Source: JALZUE01 sp051251725 | GTDB taxonomy: Bacteria > Pseudomonadota > Gammaproteobacteria > Enterobacterales > Alteromonadaceae | Direction of reading: 5' to 3' | Assembly: GCA_051251725.1 (NCBI GenBank) | Contig: JBPOFN010000002.1 | Coordinates: 62,001 to 126,000 of the forward strand | Length of the DNA stretch: 64,000 bases | In this document: piece by piece, positions 55,686 to 64,000 of the stretch | How positions within the stretch are numbered: position 1 is the stretch's first letter | Layout: each line of letters starts with the position of its first letter | Translations under genes and position numbers: made by a program | The notes under the pieces: generated by a model | Told to the model about the DNA's origin: nothing | Database searches by the model: none | What the model saw: the letters and a program-made list of their open reading frames with translations, nothing else

Positions 55686-56465
55686 TTATGTCTTTTTTAA
55701 CGGGAATTGTATAACTTGTTTACCACTTAATTTCTCATCTTCAACAAAACTTAAGGTTAAATCATTAACATCTAAATCCTTTAACGAAAAGGATGAACTC
55801 ATCATGCGAGTTTCTAAGGGTAAAGAAACACTGGGTTTTTTCGAAATAACTTTATTTGTCGACTTGTCTATTAATAAAAGTTCACCATAAGTAGAACGCA
55901 GGCCCTTTTTGTTAAAGTTAAACTTTAAGATATTATTATCCACAGTCACTTGATCAAAATATAACTCTGCTGGTATATCACCCGTTCGAACTACGACAGG
56001 AACATTATGACGAAGCTTCGGCGATAAATGTGTATTCCCCTTAAGGTTACTAGTAGCGCTTGATTTTTCAATATCACAGTCTAACGAGATATAAGAACGA
56101 TATTCTTTCGCTTCCAGATTGCTTTTTCGGCGTAATTTAAACCTAACCGTCTGCACTTTCCCTGATTCAACACGAAAGCTTCTTGGTGAAAACCGGATAA
56201 AATCATCTGCAGCAATATCCGGAACATCCTCGCCCTCATGCAAACTTATATTTCCGATTTCATCAAAAATAAAATGACGTTTATAAATACGGCAATTATG
56301 TACTGAGTCATCTCTGTTATAAACAATAAAGTTTTGTTCGTTGTGCTCTTTATCTAAGTAAATACGATAGGTCGACAAACCTAACGCATTTACCTCAGTA
56401 ACAGATAAAAATAACCACAAACCACCAAATAATGCTTTATATCTACGCCGAAAAAAATAAGTCAT
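55686..56465 (-). CDS. PapD-like periplasmic pilus chaperone 2
   Basis: A 259-residue exported protein. The N-terminal Ig-like domain has LSTYRIYLDKEHNEQNFIVYN and the strand IRFSPRSFRVESGKVQTVRFKLRRK, the G1-strand area of pilus chaperones; the second domain begins near HNVPVVVRTGD. It is clearly paralogous to the next chaperone. AAGGAG lies 9 bases before ATG. It should bind and cap subunits before they reach the usher. Confidence 0.82.
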   Translation of the reverse strand: MTYFFRRRYKALFGGLWLFLSVTEVNALGLSTYRIYLDKEHNEQNFIVYNRDDSVHNCRIYKRHFIFDEIGNISLHEGEDVPDIAADDFIRFSPRSFRVESGKVQTVRFKLRRKSNLEAKEYRSYISLDCDIEKSSATSNLKGNTHLSPKLRHNVPVVVRTGDIPAELYFDQVTVDNNILKFNFNKKGLRSTYGELLLIDKSTNKVISKKPSVSLPLETRMMSSSFSLKDLDVNDLTLSFVEDEKLSGKQVIQFPLKKT

Positions 56466-56532
56466 AGTATTAACTCCTTACTATAAATGCTTATCAATTT
56501 ATGTAAGGGTTACATTTAATCTATAAGCACGG

Positions 56533-57321
56533 TTAATTCACTAGCTTAACTTCAGCAACAAGTGTGCCACCATAACCTTTAGCTTCCACAAAACGTAGTA
56601 ATAATTTATCTTTAGCCACATCTGTATCCAGATTGAGTTCTAAGTTTTTCTTTTTACTTTCGCGATAAATAGTAAATAACCTAGATTCAGTTATGACTTT
56701 ATCTGTCTCGCGATTTATCACCATGACAGTACCATAAATAGAACGCTCACCACTGCGCACTAAATCAAAGTTCAGCTTGCCATTATTGTAAACAACATTT
56801 TGTAATTCAGCCTCTGCATTTTGTATATTACCTGGTCGAACAACAATCGGTATATTATGTACAAGTATTGGTTTTACTGAAATTTTAGCGATATTTTCTT
56901 TCGTCGTACCGGCGTTAATGTTGGGGCTGATATCTTTACAACGCACCACAAGGTGAGAGCGAAACTCTCCTATAGGCGCATTACTTCTGCGGCGCATTAC
57001 AAAACGTACTTTTTGGCTCTCATTACTTTTTAAGGTGAAGCGCTTTGGCGAAAAACGAATGAGTTTTTCTGCTGAATTTAAGGGCTCTTCGCCTTCTTCA
57101 TAATTACTGAGAACGCCGACATCATCAAACTTGTAATGTGTTAGTGCTAAATCACAATTTTTATCAACAAGCTCTCTGTTTCTAACAATAAAGTTTTCTT
57201 CACTTTGATTATCATCTAAATAAATTCTGTGTGTTGAAATTCCTACCGCATTAACATTAAAGCTCGAAAATAAACTTAATACCAAAACAATCTTTGTGAT
57301 TAAAAAATAACGAAAATACAT
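56533..57321 (-). CDS. PapD-like periplasmic pilus chaperone 1
   Basis: A 262-residue exported chaperone (signal ending FNVNA). Domain one contains STHRIYLDDNQSEENFIVRN and IRFSPKRFTLKSNESQKVRF; domain two starts at HNIPIVVRPGN. About the same length and motif order as chaperone 2, so the pair arose by duplication. Lies 67 bases upstream of chaperone 2 in the same direction. Confidence 0.83.
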   Translation of the reverse strand: MYFRYFLITKIVLVLSLFSSFNVNAVGISTHRIYLDDNQSEENFIVRNRELVDKNCDLALTHYKFDDVGVLSNYEEGEEPLNSAEKLIRFSPKRFTLKSNESQKVRFVMRRRSNAPIGEFRSHLVVRCKDISPNINAGTTKENIAKISVKPILVHNIPIVVRPGNIQNAEAELQNVVYNNGKLNFDLVRSGERSIYGTVMVINRETDKVITESRLFTIYRESKKKNLELNLDTDVAKDKLLLRFVEAKGYGGTLVAEVKLVN

Positions 57322-57355
57322 ACAAAAAAGCTCCCAAAAAAAGGCCGTAAAAAAT

Positions 57356-57388
57356 AAAGGTTTACCACTGAATTAATGGTAAACCTTT
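57356..57388 (-). terminator. Terminator between subunit and chaperone genes
   Basis: AAAGGTTTACCA (57356-57367) and TGGTAAACCTTT (57377-57388) form a perfect 12-base stem with a 9-base loop, followed on the minus strand by ATTTTTTA. It would favour subunit over chaperone mRNA. Confidence 0.82.
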
Positions 57389-57462
57389 TGTCTTTTAAAC
57401 GCTATTGAACAATAAAATCAAACGAGAGTGTTTATTTTATAGTGAACATTTCAGCTATAGAG

Positions 57463-58107
57463 TTAGTACGTTACATCTATAGTGAAATCTTCAGCGTAAT
57501 CAGTATCAGCATCTAACTTAGTTGTTGTTGTAATAGTGCCACCAACATATAATCGTGATTCGCCTGCAACCGGTAAACCACCAACAGTTCGCGTTTCATC
57601 GGCAAGCGTTGCTAACTGCACAGTACCCGCTGAATTAATACCTGATAGCGTCAAATCTTTCAAATTATCACCATCAGTACCGTCATCATAATTTGCAACA
57701 ACAGCCTCTGGAGTAAAATTAAAAGCAGCACCACCAGTAGTACCATTTACTGAAATATTAACCGTAACACCTGGAGCGCCTGTGATAGTATAAATACCTG
57801 CAGTACCCGTACCGCCATTACAACCTGTACCAGTTATAGCTTGAAACGCACCACCTGCAGCGGCTCCAGCATCAGCAATACGCGCATCAAGCTCACTTGG
57901 GCCATCACCAGCGTTAACTTCCATTGAACAAGCACTACCTGAAGCTAAATTTAAATCATCGCCAAAATCCATCGCTTGTGTTAACGCAATACTTACATCG
58001 GCAATTGTCGTAAAGTTAACTTTATAATCTTCAGACTTTGCTAGAACTTGAGTAGAAAAAGCTAATCCAGTTACTAATAATACTTTTGTTAATTTGTTAG
58101 CTCGCAT
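57463..58107 (-). CDS. DUF4402-like pilin-type subunit 1
   Basis: A 214-residue exported protein; the ATG at 58107 is chosen because AGGAGG lies 6 bases upstream and a normal signal (MRANKLTKVLLVTGLAFSTQVLA) follows. The mature protein is Gly/Ala/Thr-rich and beta-stranded, starting with VNFTTIADVSIALTQAMDFGD. Two cysteines (GSACSME and GTGCNGG) may form a disulfide. The pattern TIADV..LDFG..C..GT..YTITG matches DUF4402 proteins. Position before chaperones and usher suggests a major pilus subunit. Confidence 0.78.
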   Translation of the reverse strand: MRANKLTKVLLVTGLAFSTQVLAKSEDYKVNFTTIADVSIALTQAMDFGDDLNLASGSACSMEVNAGDGPSELDARIADAGAAAGGAFQAITGTGCNGGTGTAGIYTITGAPGVTVNISVNGTTGGAAFNFTPEAVVANYDDGTDGDNLKDLTLSGINSAGTVQLATLADETRTVGGLPVAGESRLYVGGTITTTTKLDADTDYAEDFTIDVTY

Positions 58108-58190
58108 CGCTAACCTCCTAATTTCATTTACTGCTGACATAATAGCCAACGAATATTAAATAATTTGTAAACCTAGATTTAACAATATTA

Positions 58191-58826
58191 TTAGTAAACC
58201 ACATTGACATTAAAGTCAGCATCATAAGGGGTACTTGCAAGTAAATCAGCTCCGCCTATGGTCAACTTACCACCAAGTCTAAACTCTAGCGCTCCATCTA
58301 CAGGGGTACCATTAGTTCCGGTATCATTTGCTGAAGCCAACAATAATGGCGTCGGTGTACCGACACCTATCTCAACAATAGTGTCGCCCTCAGCAGCGTC
58401 ATCGTAGTTTGCAAAAGCATTACTGTTCGGAGTAAAGATAAAATCACCGGCATCAACGCTAGATAAAGTTATAATAACACTCGCGCCACTTGTACCAGTA
58501 ATAGTATATTCACCTGGCGTAGCAACAGCACCATCAATACAACCTGTACCACTCAATTCACCATAGTTAGCAGCAGCGGCCGAAGCAGCTAATGTGCCTA
58601 CACCTAAAGAACCTGCTTCCGGGGTATCGGCGTCCATGGTACATTCACCAAGAGCACTAATTAAAATATTAGAACCAAAATCCAATGCTTGAACTTGAGT
58701 CAGCGTGACATCGTCAATCGTATTAACAGTAATTTGAAAGGTTTCCGTTGCTGCATTAGAAGCGCCGGACGCTCCCAAAAACAAGGCTCCAATAATCAGT
58801 GCTATTTTCGTATTTTTTGGTTGCAT
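58191..58826 (-). CDS. DUF4402-like pilin-type subunit 2
   Basis: A 211-residue exported protein starting at ATG 58826 (AGGAGT 7 bases upstream). Signal ends near ASNA. The mature start FQITVNTIDDVTLTQVQALDFGS, the two cysteines (GECTMDA and GTGCIDG), YTITGTSG and the final DADFNVNVVY parallel subunit 1, so the two are paralogues. First gene of the leftward operon. Confidence 0.78.
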   Translation of the reverse strand: MQPKNTKIALIIGALFLGASGASNAATETFQITVNTIDDVTLTQVQALDFGSNILISALGECTMDADTPEAGSLGVGTLAASAAAANYGELSGTGCIDGAVATPGEYTITGTSGASVIITLSSVDAGDFIFTPNSNAFANYDDAAEGDTIVEIGVGTPTPLLLASANDTGTNGTPVDGALEFRLGGKLTIGGADLLASTPYDADFNVNVVY

Positions 58827-58847
58827 GGCAACACTCCTATGTTTCAA

Positions 58848-59415
58848 TTTAGTTGTTGAACTTTAAACAATCGAGATAGTAGCTTTCCAGCTTTCCAGAC
58901 CATTTACGCCGTTATTAATGGCCTTATTCAATGGTTTAGTATCAAGGTTCGTTTTTCGTTCTCATAAAGTGTATCGGTTACTTTTTTATAAACTTTAACT
59001 TTTTTTACAAAAAAAATTAAAGAGCTAAAAAAGTTTATATAACTCACTAAAAAACTAACCGAAACAAAGTGTTTATTAGTGTTAACTAAGGCTTAATTTC
59101 ATGACCCATCAAACCGTTAGTGTTTTATTAGCACTAACGGGCTAAACAAGGCCGGTTCAACTTATACCGACTAGTTAGCGTTACATAATACTGTGTTCAT
59201 GTGATAGCTAATCGCTTTCACATGATTAAATTATTTACTGGTTTACTTCTTATATTACTTATTACTGGCTAGTGACTAAAACACTGGCCAGAGTTAACCC
59301 AAGTAAAGCTCTATTACGTCATTGCTTGAAGCTTGAAGCTTGAAGCTTCAAACTTCAGGCTTCAGGCTTCAGGCTTCAAACTTCAGGCTTAAAGCTTAAA
59401 GCCCTGCGAATAAAA
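58848..59415. promoter_or_regulatory. Control region upstream of the subunit operon
   Basis: A 568-base gene-free region. It should contain the promoter for the leftward subunit operon near 58870-59040, which is AT-rich; no clear -35/-10 pair was fixed. CCGTTAGTG (59114-59122) and CACTAACGG (59132-59140) form a perfect 9-base hairpin, possibly the terminator of the FlgO-like operon. The heptad repeat at 59324-59400 lies at the right end. Confidence 0.55.
59324..59400. repeat. Eleven-copy heptanucleotide tandem repeat
   Basis: Eleven consecutive 7-base units: GCTTGAA x3, GCTTCAA, ACTTCAG, GCTTCAG x2, GCTTCAA, ACTTCAG, GCTTAAA x2. The first three units are nearly complementary to later GCTTCAA units, so the RNA can fold back. 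It ends 16 bases from the stop of the FlgO-like gene at 59416. Confidence 0.92.
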
Positions 59416-60240
59416 CTATTCAGGAGCTTGCTCTGAGGTATCCGACTCTAAAGTAATAGCGACCATGTTTTTTTGCGCTGGTGTTTCAGCTGGTGCCGAT
59501 GCAATCAAGCTATCAGCGACAGAATTTGGAATAAAACTCTGCGCAGAGCCCACAACAGCTTTAGAGACAACACCAACAACTTTGGCATTTACAAAATAAC
59601 CGCTTTGATGCTTAGTTAAGGTACCAACAAAAACATAACGTATCGGTAGTTCACCACTTAGCTCTTGAAAATTGCGCGTTAGCATAAAGTCACCTTTTTC
59701 GGTGACGCGGATATAACCCGTCGATTTGTAATCAATAACTGGAATACCAAATTTATGAATTTCATGCACTAAGCTTTCTGAAATTTGAAAACTCAATAAA
59801 TTCGCTTGATTAAAGTCGCTATCGAGCATCACAAAGTCAGTCACCGCAACTGGTGTTTTTTCATTAACATATTGCAGATTACTCACCAGATCTTGCATTA
59901 AGCGGCGCACATAAAAATTAATATCATTTTCGGTTGTTAAACTTTGATGTTTATTTTGTTCTGAATTTGCGGCGGCAAGGTGCTTAGCTTGTTCATTTTT
60001 TTGCTGGTTAGCTCGTAATAGCTGACGGTATTTAGATTGAAAACTGGCATCGGCATCAAGCAAGCCCGAGCGATCGACCTTTGGCACAGTGTCAGCGGCT
60101 GTCATGTTTGATTTACCATTATCATGACCATTCTCGTGATATTGCTGCTCAGACAAAGGTATATCCTCTGAAAACATTGAACAGGCGCTTAAGCCACTCG
60201 TGATGGCAAGTAATACTAAGGTTTTACGAAAAAGATTCAT
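59416..60240 (-). CDS. FlgO-like lipoprotein
   Basis: A 274-residue lipoprotein (LSAC, Cys20). Residues 40-110 are Gln/Lys-rich. Residues about 110-250 form the FlgO-type domain: NFYVRRLMQDLVSNLQ, VAVTDFVMLDSDFNQANLLSFQISESLVHEI, GYIRVTEKGDFMLTRNFQEL, RYVFVGTLTKHQSGYFVNAKVV and VGSAQSFIP. The start directly follows the stop of the next FlgO-like gene, so they are coupled. Confidence 0.78.
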   Translation of the reverse strand: MNLFRKTLVLLAITSGLSACSMFSEDIPLSEQQYHENGHDNGKSNMTAADTVPKVDRSGLLDADASFQSKYRQLLRANQQKNEQAKHLAAANSEQNKHQSLTTENDINFYVRRLMQDLVSNLQYVNEKTPVAVTDFVMLDSDFNQANLLSFQISESLVHEIHKFGIPVIDYKSTGYIRVTEKGDFMLTRNFQELSGELPIRYVFVGTLTKHQSGYFVNAKVVGVVSKAVVGSAQSFIPNSVADSLIASAPAETPAQKNMVAITLESDTSEQAPE

Positions 60241-60903
60241 TTAATTCACTCCACGATAAAGCTGATTATTTTTCATGGTGACTGTCGACTGACTCTTCAT
60301 TACATTCGTTGGAATATGATCCGTTGCGGCAGCAATGACTTTTCTCGTCGGTAATTCAATCAAGCGAACGTTTACCACTAAGCTATTGTGCTGATGGGTA
60401 TAAGTGCCTGTTAAATAATAGTCTGCGGCAACCGCTAAAGATAACTCGTCAGCTTGGCGCGAAAGCATGATGTCTTGATTATTTTTAATTTTAATATTCG
60501 ACATAGCTTTAAACTCAATCACACTTAACCCCACTTGTGTTGCTATAGTGACAAAGCTTTCTTGTAATTGATGAGCGACTGCATCGGCTTGCGGTAAGGT
60601 GTTGCCACTTAAATGTTCTATCGGCAAAAAGGTGCCAACAGCAATGGTTTTATTGATGTTGATGTTTTCACTGGTGACAAAGAATTGTTTGGCTAAACGC
60701 TCAGCATAAAAATGTATTGATTGTTGCGACTCTGGTGCTTGTACTTGCGTCTGCGCTGCTGAATTTTTTGATGTTTGAAATAAGCTTTTAACGCTATTAG
60801 CTGTAGCAGAAATAAAGCTTTCGTCTTGAGCATCAGACTGAGACGGATGCGAGGAGCACCCTGCTATTAACTGCACAAGTATTAACCCGATGATTGCTTT
60901 CAT
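60241..60903 (-). CDS. FlgO-like lipoprotein
   Basis: A 220-residue lipoprotein starting at ATG 60903 (AAGG 9 bases upstream); this start gives a compact signal ending LIAGC, whereas the longer frame from 60954 puts 17 residues before it. The FlgO-type domain includes HFYAERLAKQFF, AVGTFLPIEHLSGNTLPQADAVAHQLQESF, IKIKNNQDIMLSRQADEL and YYLTGTYTHQHNSLVVNVRLIEL. Related to the genes at 59416 and 49491. Confidence 0.78.
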   Translation of the reverse strand: MKAIIGLILVQLIAGCSSHPSQSDAQDESFISATANSVKSLFQTSKNSAAQTQVQAPESQQSIHFYAERLAKQFFVTSENININKTIAVGTFLPIEHLSGNTLPQADAVAHQLQESFVTIATQVGLSVIEFKAMSNIKIKNNQDIMLSRQADELSLAVAADYYLTGTYTHQHNSLVVNVRLIELPTRKVIAAATDHIPTNVMKSQSTVTMKNNQLYRGVN

Positions 60904-61030
60904 TAACAAGACCTTTTCAGCTTTGCTATTAATCATACTTATGAGTAATAGCAATTATTTAAATTACCTCCATTGAAATAGCATGATATATGCCAAGATA
61001 AAGCCTAAGGAAAATTCATTCGCTGAAAAT

Positions 61031-63097
61031 TTAATTGAGCTCGGATATTTTTAACACCTGCCCTGCAATCACAATTTGACAAGGCTGCGTAAGCACAACT
61101 TGCTGATAGATTGCGGTGTTATTAATATAAACAGAGGTTGTAATAACATCACCGGCTTCTTGTATAACGGGGGTAATATGAAAACCATGGTGATAACTCA
61201 ACCAAGCAAGCAGATGTTTTGTCGTTCGGTCTTCATCATTAGTTAAAGTCTCGGCACTTGTAGTACGATTTAAGCTTATTTCACCTAGCGTTAACTGGCC
61301 ATTTTCATCCAAGGTTATTGCGATATCAGCTTGTTGTAATAACCAACGTTTTTTAAGATCTTGCTGCCACAGTGGCCACAGCCTTGATATTTTCTGCGTG
61401 TCAAATAGCTCAGGTAAAGCGCTGTCTAAACGTAATAACAAGTTGTCATCAATTAACTGGCAAATAAATTGGCACGGCGATATCGCATCTTGCTGATCAG
61501 CCGCCAGCATAATTTTAGCTTGATGATGAATTAATTGGCTAACGCCTGCAGGCAACGGCTGATAATTATAATAGGTTAATAACTGATCACTGCGGTGATT
61601 AAAACAATAAAAATGGCCATCTTGGTAACAAAGTTGTGTTTGCAGGCCAGCTGGCATTAAGTTTTGATAACCGAGAATAATAGCCGGCAATGCGGGTATA
61701 GGTTGTAATTGTGCAGGCGTTAATTGTACGGCCGGTAATAGCTGCCCTATTTCAACGCTCGCTTGCTGATAAATAGAAAAGTGATTAGCGCTTATCGCAC
61801 CTGTAATTACGGGAATAGATTGTATTAACTCCTGGCGAATAAGTGCTAACTTTTCAGTTAACATAACATCTTTTAGCTCAGGCTGAAATTTCACCGTAAA
61901 ATAATCTAACGCGCTCAGCGCCTGATAAACATAGCTTTGTCTTGTTACCTTACCCTGCTGTGAGCCTGCTTGTTTAGCGGTTGCTTGTTTATAAGTTATC
62001 TGTTTTTTTAATAAGGTTAGTTTTTTTATTAAATTATCTGCTGCTTGCTGAAAGTCTTGCTCGCTAATTTTATTAAATTGAGCCAAGTGTTTTTGTGCCC
62101 TTTTTGGCATCAGCAAATAAATAAAACACCAGGTAAGTACTAAAACAAAAATAGCCGCCGCTAAAAACCATGGCCACATTAACTGCGGCTGACGGACAAA
62201 ATGAAAGTTTGTGCCCTCGCTATGCTTTTTAGTCACCGTTAGTTCGTGAATATAAAAGAACTGATTAAATAACACATCGAGTTGATCCGCAGGTAATAGC
62301 GAAACATAACGGTATTGCCGACCACTAACCGGCAGAAAAAATTGCTGCTGTGATGGTAAGTTTTTAATTAACTCTGAAAAAACCACCTCGGTTTGACTGC
62401 TAATAAATTTTTGAATTTTACTTAATTCTAAAATACTGAAATCAACAAAGCTTAACCTGTAATGATACCGTCTGGGTAAATGCTGTAATTTTTCAACAAT
62501 CACAGCGCCAGCATCACGCGCTAACTGCGCTGCCCATTGATTTAACCATTGCTGTTGGCAGTTTTTATTACAAACTTGCGGCATGCCTGAAAAAGTAAAG
62601 TTGGTGCGATAACTTTCAATTTTATTTTTGGAAATAAGATCAACTAAGCTTAATGAAAGCTGATAATGCCATTTCGGTGAGGTCGTCGTTATTTGCCGAT
62701 TAACCGTCAATTGGTAGCGAATAGCAAGGTTCGCTTGCTGCTCTGATAACAAAGATAATGATGTTTCAGTAAAAGTTTGCCCTGGGGTTAATAGCTTTTT
62801 ATCGAGTACTTCAAAATTGGCCGCAAGTAATTGACTTACAATTGCTTGTTCTACCGCTTGCTGGTAATGGTTATTAACGCTTATTTCAACGGCGGAACGT
62901 TTAGCTTGGCTTCTTGGTAGTAATTGGGCTGTTACATTTACGGTTGAGTTTTCGTTTGGATCCTCGGCTAAATTTCCAGATAAATCGTCGGCTAATAGCA
63001 CAATTCGCCATTCTTGCTTAGCATAAAGCGGGCTACAAACTAAAAGTAAAAGCCCACAAAAACTCATTCTAACCATGTTAATAAACGCTAATTTCAT
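61031..63097 (-). CDS. Large membrane-anchored protein with periplasmic and cytoplasmic parts
   Basis: A 688-residue protein. Signal-type N-terminus (MSFCGLLLLVCSPLYA), a periplasmic region of about 280 residues with a CNKNC pair at 176-180, one transmembrane helix at 308-330 (WPWFLAAAIFVLVLTWCFIYLL), and a cytoplasmic part of about 350 residues rich in Gln/Leu helices and ending in beta strands (YINNTAIYQQ..IVIAGQVLKI) that faintly recall an FHA-like tail. The periplasmic part parallels the neighbouring partial gene. This layout suits a sensor or trans-envelope link. No family recognised. Confidence 0.65.
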   Translation of the reverse strand: MKLAFINMVRMSFCGLLLLVCSPLYAKQEWRIVLLADDLSGNLAEDPNENSTVNVTAQLLPRSQAKRSAVEISVNNHYQQAVEQAIVSQLLAANFEVLDKKLLTPGQTFTETSLSLLSEQQANLAIRYQLTVNRQITTTSPKWHYQLSLSLVDLISKNKIESYRTNFTFSGMPQVCNKNCQQQWLNQWAAQLARDAGAVIVEKLQHLPRRYHYRLSFVDFSILELSKIQKFISSQTEVVFSELIKNLPSQQQFFLPVSGRQYRYVSLLPADQLDVLFNQFFYIHELTVTKKHSEGTNFHFVRQPQLMWPWFLAAAIFVLVLTWCFIYLLMPKRAQKHLAQFNKISEQDFQQAADNLIKKLTLLKKQITYKQATAKQAGSQQGKVTRQSYVYQALSALDYFTVKFQPELKDVMLTEKLALIRQELIQSIPVITGAISANHFSIYQQASVEIGQLLPAVQLTPAQLQPIPALPAIILGYQNLMPAGLQTQLCYQDGHFYCFNHRSDQLLTYYNYQPLPAGVSQLIHHQAKIMLAADQQDAISPCQFICQLIDDNLLLRLDSALPELFDTQKISRLWPLWQQDLKKRWLLQQADIAITLDENGQLTLGEISLNRTTSAETLTNDEDRTTKHLLAWLSYHHGFHITPVIQEAGDVITTSVYINNTAIYQQVVLTQPCQIVIAGQVLKISELN

Positions 63098-63245
63098 AAA
63101 TAATGTTTATGGCTCTTTGGATTCCGCTTAGGTTGAAATTTAAGTTATTATCTAAATGATGACTAACCTTGTCGCTTAAGTGGTAACTTAAGCTTTCATC
63201 AATAACACTTAGCAGTCATTTATTTACAATCAATGATTTCGACGA

Positions 63246-64000
63246 TTATTTACTGCGCAAGTGGATTTTATGTATCGTAAAGGTATTGCCTTCAAAAGTA
63301 ATATGACTACGATATTCAAGTTCAGCCAACATCTTTTTTAAATTACGATTCAATTTAGCAATTGCGATACTCGATTGATACCAAATTTCATGAAAAGTAT
63401 AACGCGCTTCGATGGGGCGATGACTGTTGTAACCGGAAAAAACGACTAAATATTCTTCAATACCGGAAAAGTCTTGCTCAGTAAAACCATCAAAAACCAA
63501 GACATATTCAGTTAACATATTATTGCTGTTTAACGTGCTGGCTTGATCATCTTGATATAACCAAGCTAATTTCTCCGTTAATACTAAAGCTAAGTCACTC
63601 GCTAATATTCTCGCTTTATCACCAACAACATCATACAAACAACTGCGATCACAACCAACCGGCGCTTGCCATAATTTACCACTGCTAACTTCAAAGCTGC
63701 CTAAATATTTACCGGTTTGAACTTGCAGCATGCGACCTTCAATTCGCGCTTTCACTTTCGTCGTATGATCTTGCTTTTGTTGGCTGGCATAAATGGTAAA
63801 TAACACCACAACATCAATCGGTGGCTGACGAATACTACGAGCAATATCAATTAACTCACTGTCAGTTCGGCCGGTACGACCTTGTTTAAAATGCGCTAAC
63901 GTAATTGTTGTTTCATCATAAACATTAAAGTTTTGCACATGTAATTGCTCTGACACCGCTTGCAACACGCGCGTGTAAACCGCATTATTTCGAGGTACTG
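63246..64000 (-). CDS. Partial gene related to the periplasmic part of its neighbour
   Basis: The frame runs from the stop at 63246 past a GTG at 63968 to the window edge without a stop (residues ..VPRNNAVYTRVLQAVSEQL before it), so the N-terminus lies outside. Shared pattern with residues 75-215 of the 688-residue protein: VSEQLHVQNFNVYDE, a Cys-x3-Cys pair (CDRSC) and DLALVLTEKLAWL. No transmembrane helix in the visible part. Function unknown; probably periplasmic and part of the same system. Confidence 0.65.
   Translation of the reverse strand, partial: VPRNNAVYTRVLQAVSEQLHVQNFNVYDETTITLAHFKQGRTGRTDSELIDIARSIRQPPIDVVVLFTIYASQQKQDHTTKVKARIEGRMLQVQTGKYLGSFEVSSGKLWQAPVGCDRSCLYDVVGDKARILASDLALVLTEKLAWLYQDDQASTLNSNNMLTEYVLVFDGFTEQDFSGIEEYLVVFSGYNSHRPIEARYTFHEIWYQSSIAIAKLNRNLKKMLAELEYRSHITFEGNTFTIHKIHLRSK

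Noticed and set aside
59324..59400. CRISPR-like array
   Set aside because: The 7-base units are contiguous with no spacers, so this is a simple tandem repeat.
49491..60903. Flagellar locus, suggested by three FlgO-like proteins
   Set aside because: No other flagellar gene is present and the neighbours are chaperones, usher and pilin-like subunits.

Overview
This 64 kb window is chromosomal DNA of an AT-rich marine gammaproteobacterium, most likely in the Alteromonadales near Colwelliaceae (Colwellia or Thalassotalea type). This is inferred from the alternative N-acetylglucosamine pathway (NagP, NagK, NagB-II, LacI-type NagR), the gltA/sdhCDAB/sucABCD cluster, families such as DUF2999, VF530 and DUF6172, and the overall base composition. 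No rRNA, tRNA, CRISPR array, transposase or integrase was seen.

Layout. 1-3.6 kb: carbohydrate genes, namely a truncated Ig-like surface lipoprotein and a secreted PL7 alginate-lyase-like lipoprotein. 4.1-17.1 kb: a chitin/GlcNAc utilisation locus. A TonB-dependent receptor, a cupin/JmjC-like protein and a GH20 hexosaminidase lie upstream of nagK-nagB-nagA-nagP, with the LacI-type regulator nagR divergent from the receptor. Palindromic operators of the AATGACA-N4-TGTCATT type sit before the receptor (two in tandem) and before nagK. 17.4-26.8 kb: housekeeping and small genes, including an aldo/keto reductase, signal peptidase I, VF530 and DUF6172 proteins, a cupin, DUF2999, a flavin reductase, DUF5610, a glutaredoxin, and a BMT5-like methyltransferase carrying a C2H2-type zinc finger. 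26.9-28.7 kb: an accessory pocket with two copies of a structured repeat and an AT-rich gene with a HEPN-type RNKILH motif.

28.8-40.4 kb: the TCA cluster. sdhCDAB-sucAB-sucCD runs leftward and gltA diverges; a strong terminator separates sucB from sucC. 40.8-48.6 kb: tcdA convergent with a fused csdA-csdE gene, a TPR plus M64-like metallopeptidase, nlpI and pnp. The rpsO gene that usually precedes pnp is absent here.

48.8-64 kb: the most unusual part, a surface-organelle locus that looks like a non-canonical chaperone-usher system. It encodes two DUF4402-like pilin-type subunits, two PapD-like chaperones, a 1167-residue usher-like outer-membrane protein ending in two SPOR-type domains, a small tip-like subunit, and a lipoprotein. 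Around these lie three FlgO-like lipoproteins, a SPOR lipoprotein, a large membrane-anchored protein and a partial paralogue-like gene. Intrinsic terminators between subunits and chaperones and between chaperones and usher suggest stepped expression. An 11-copy heptanucleotide tandem repeat separates the two halves of the locus.
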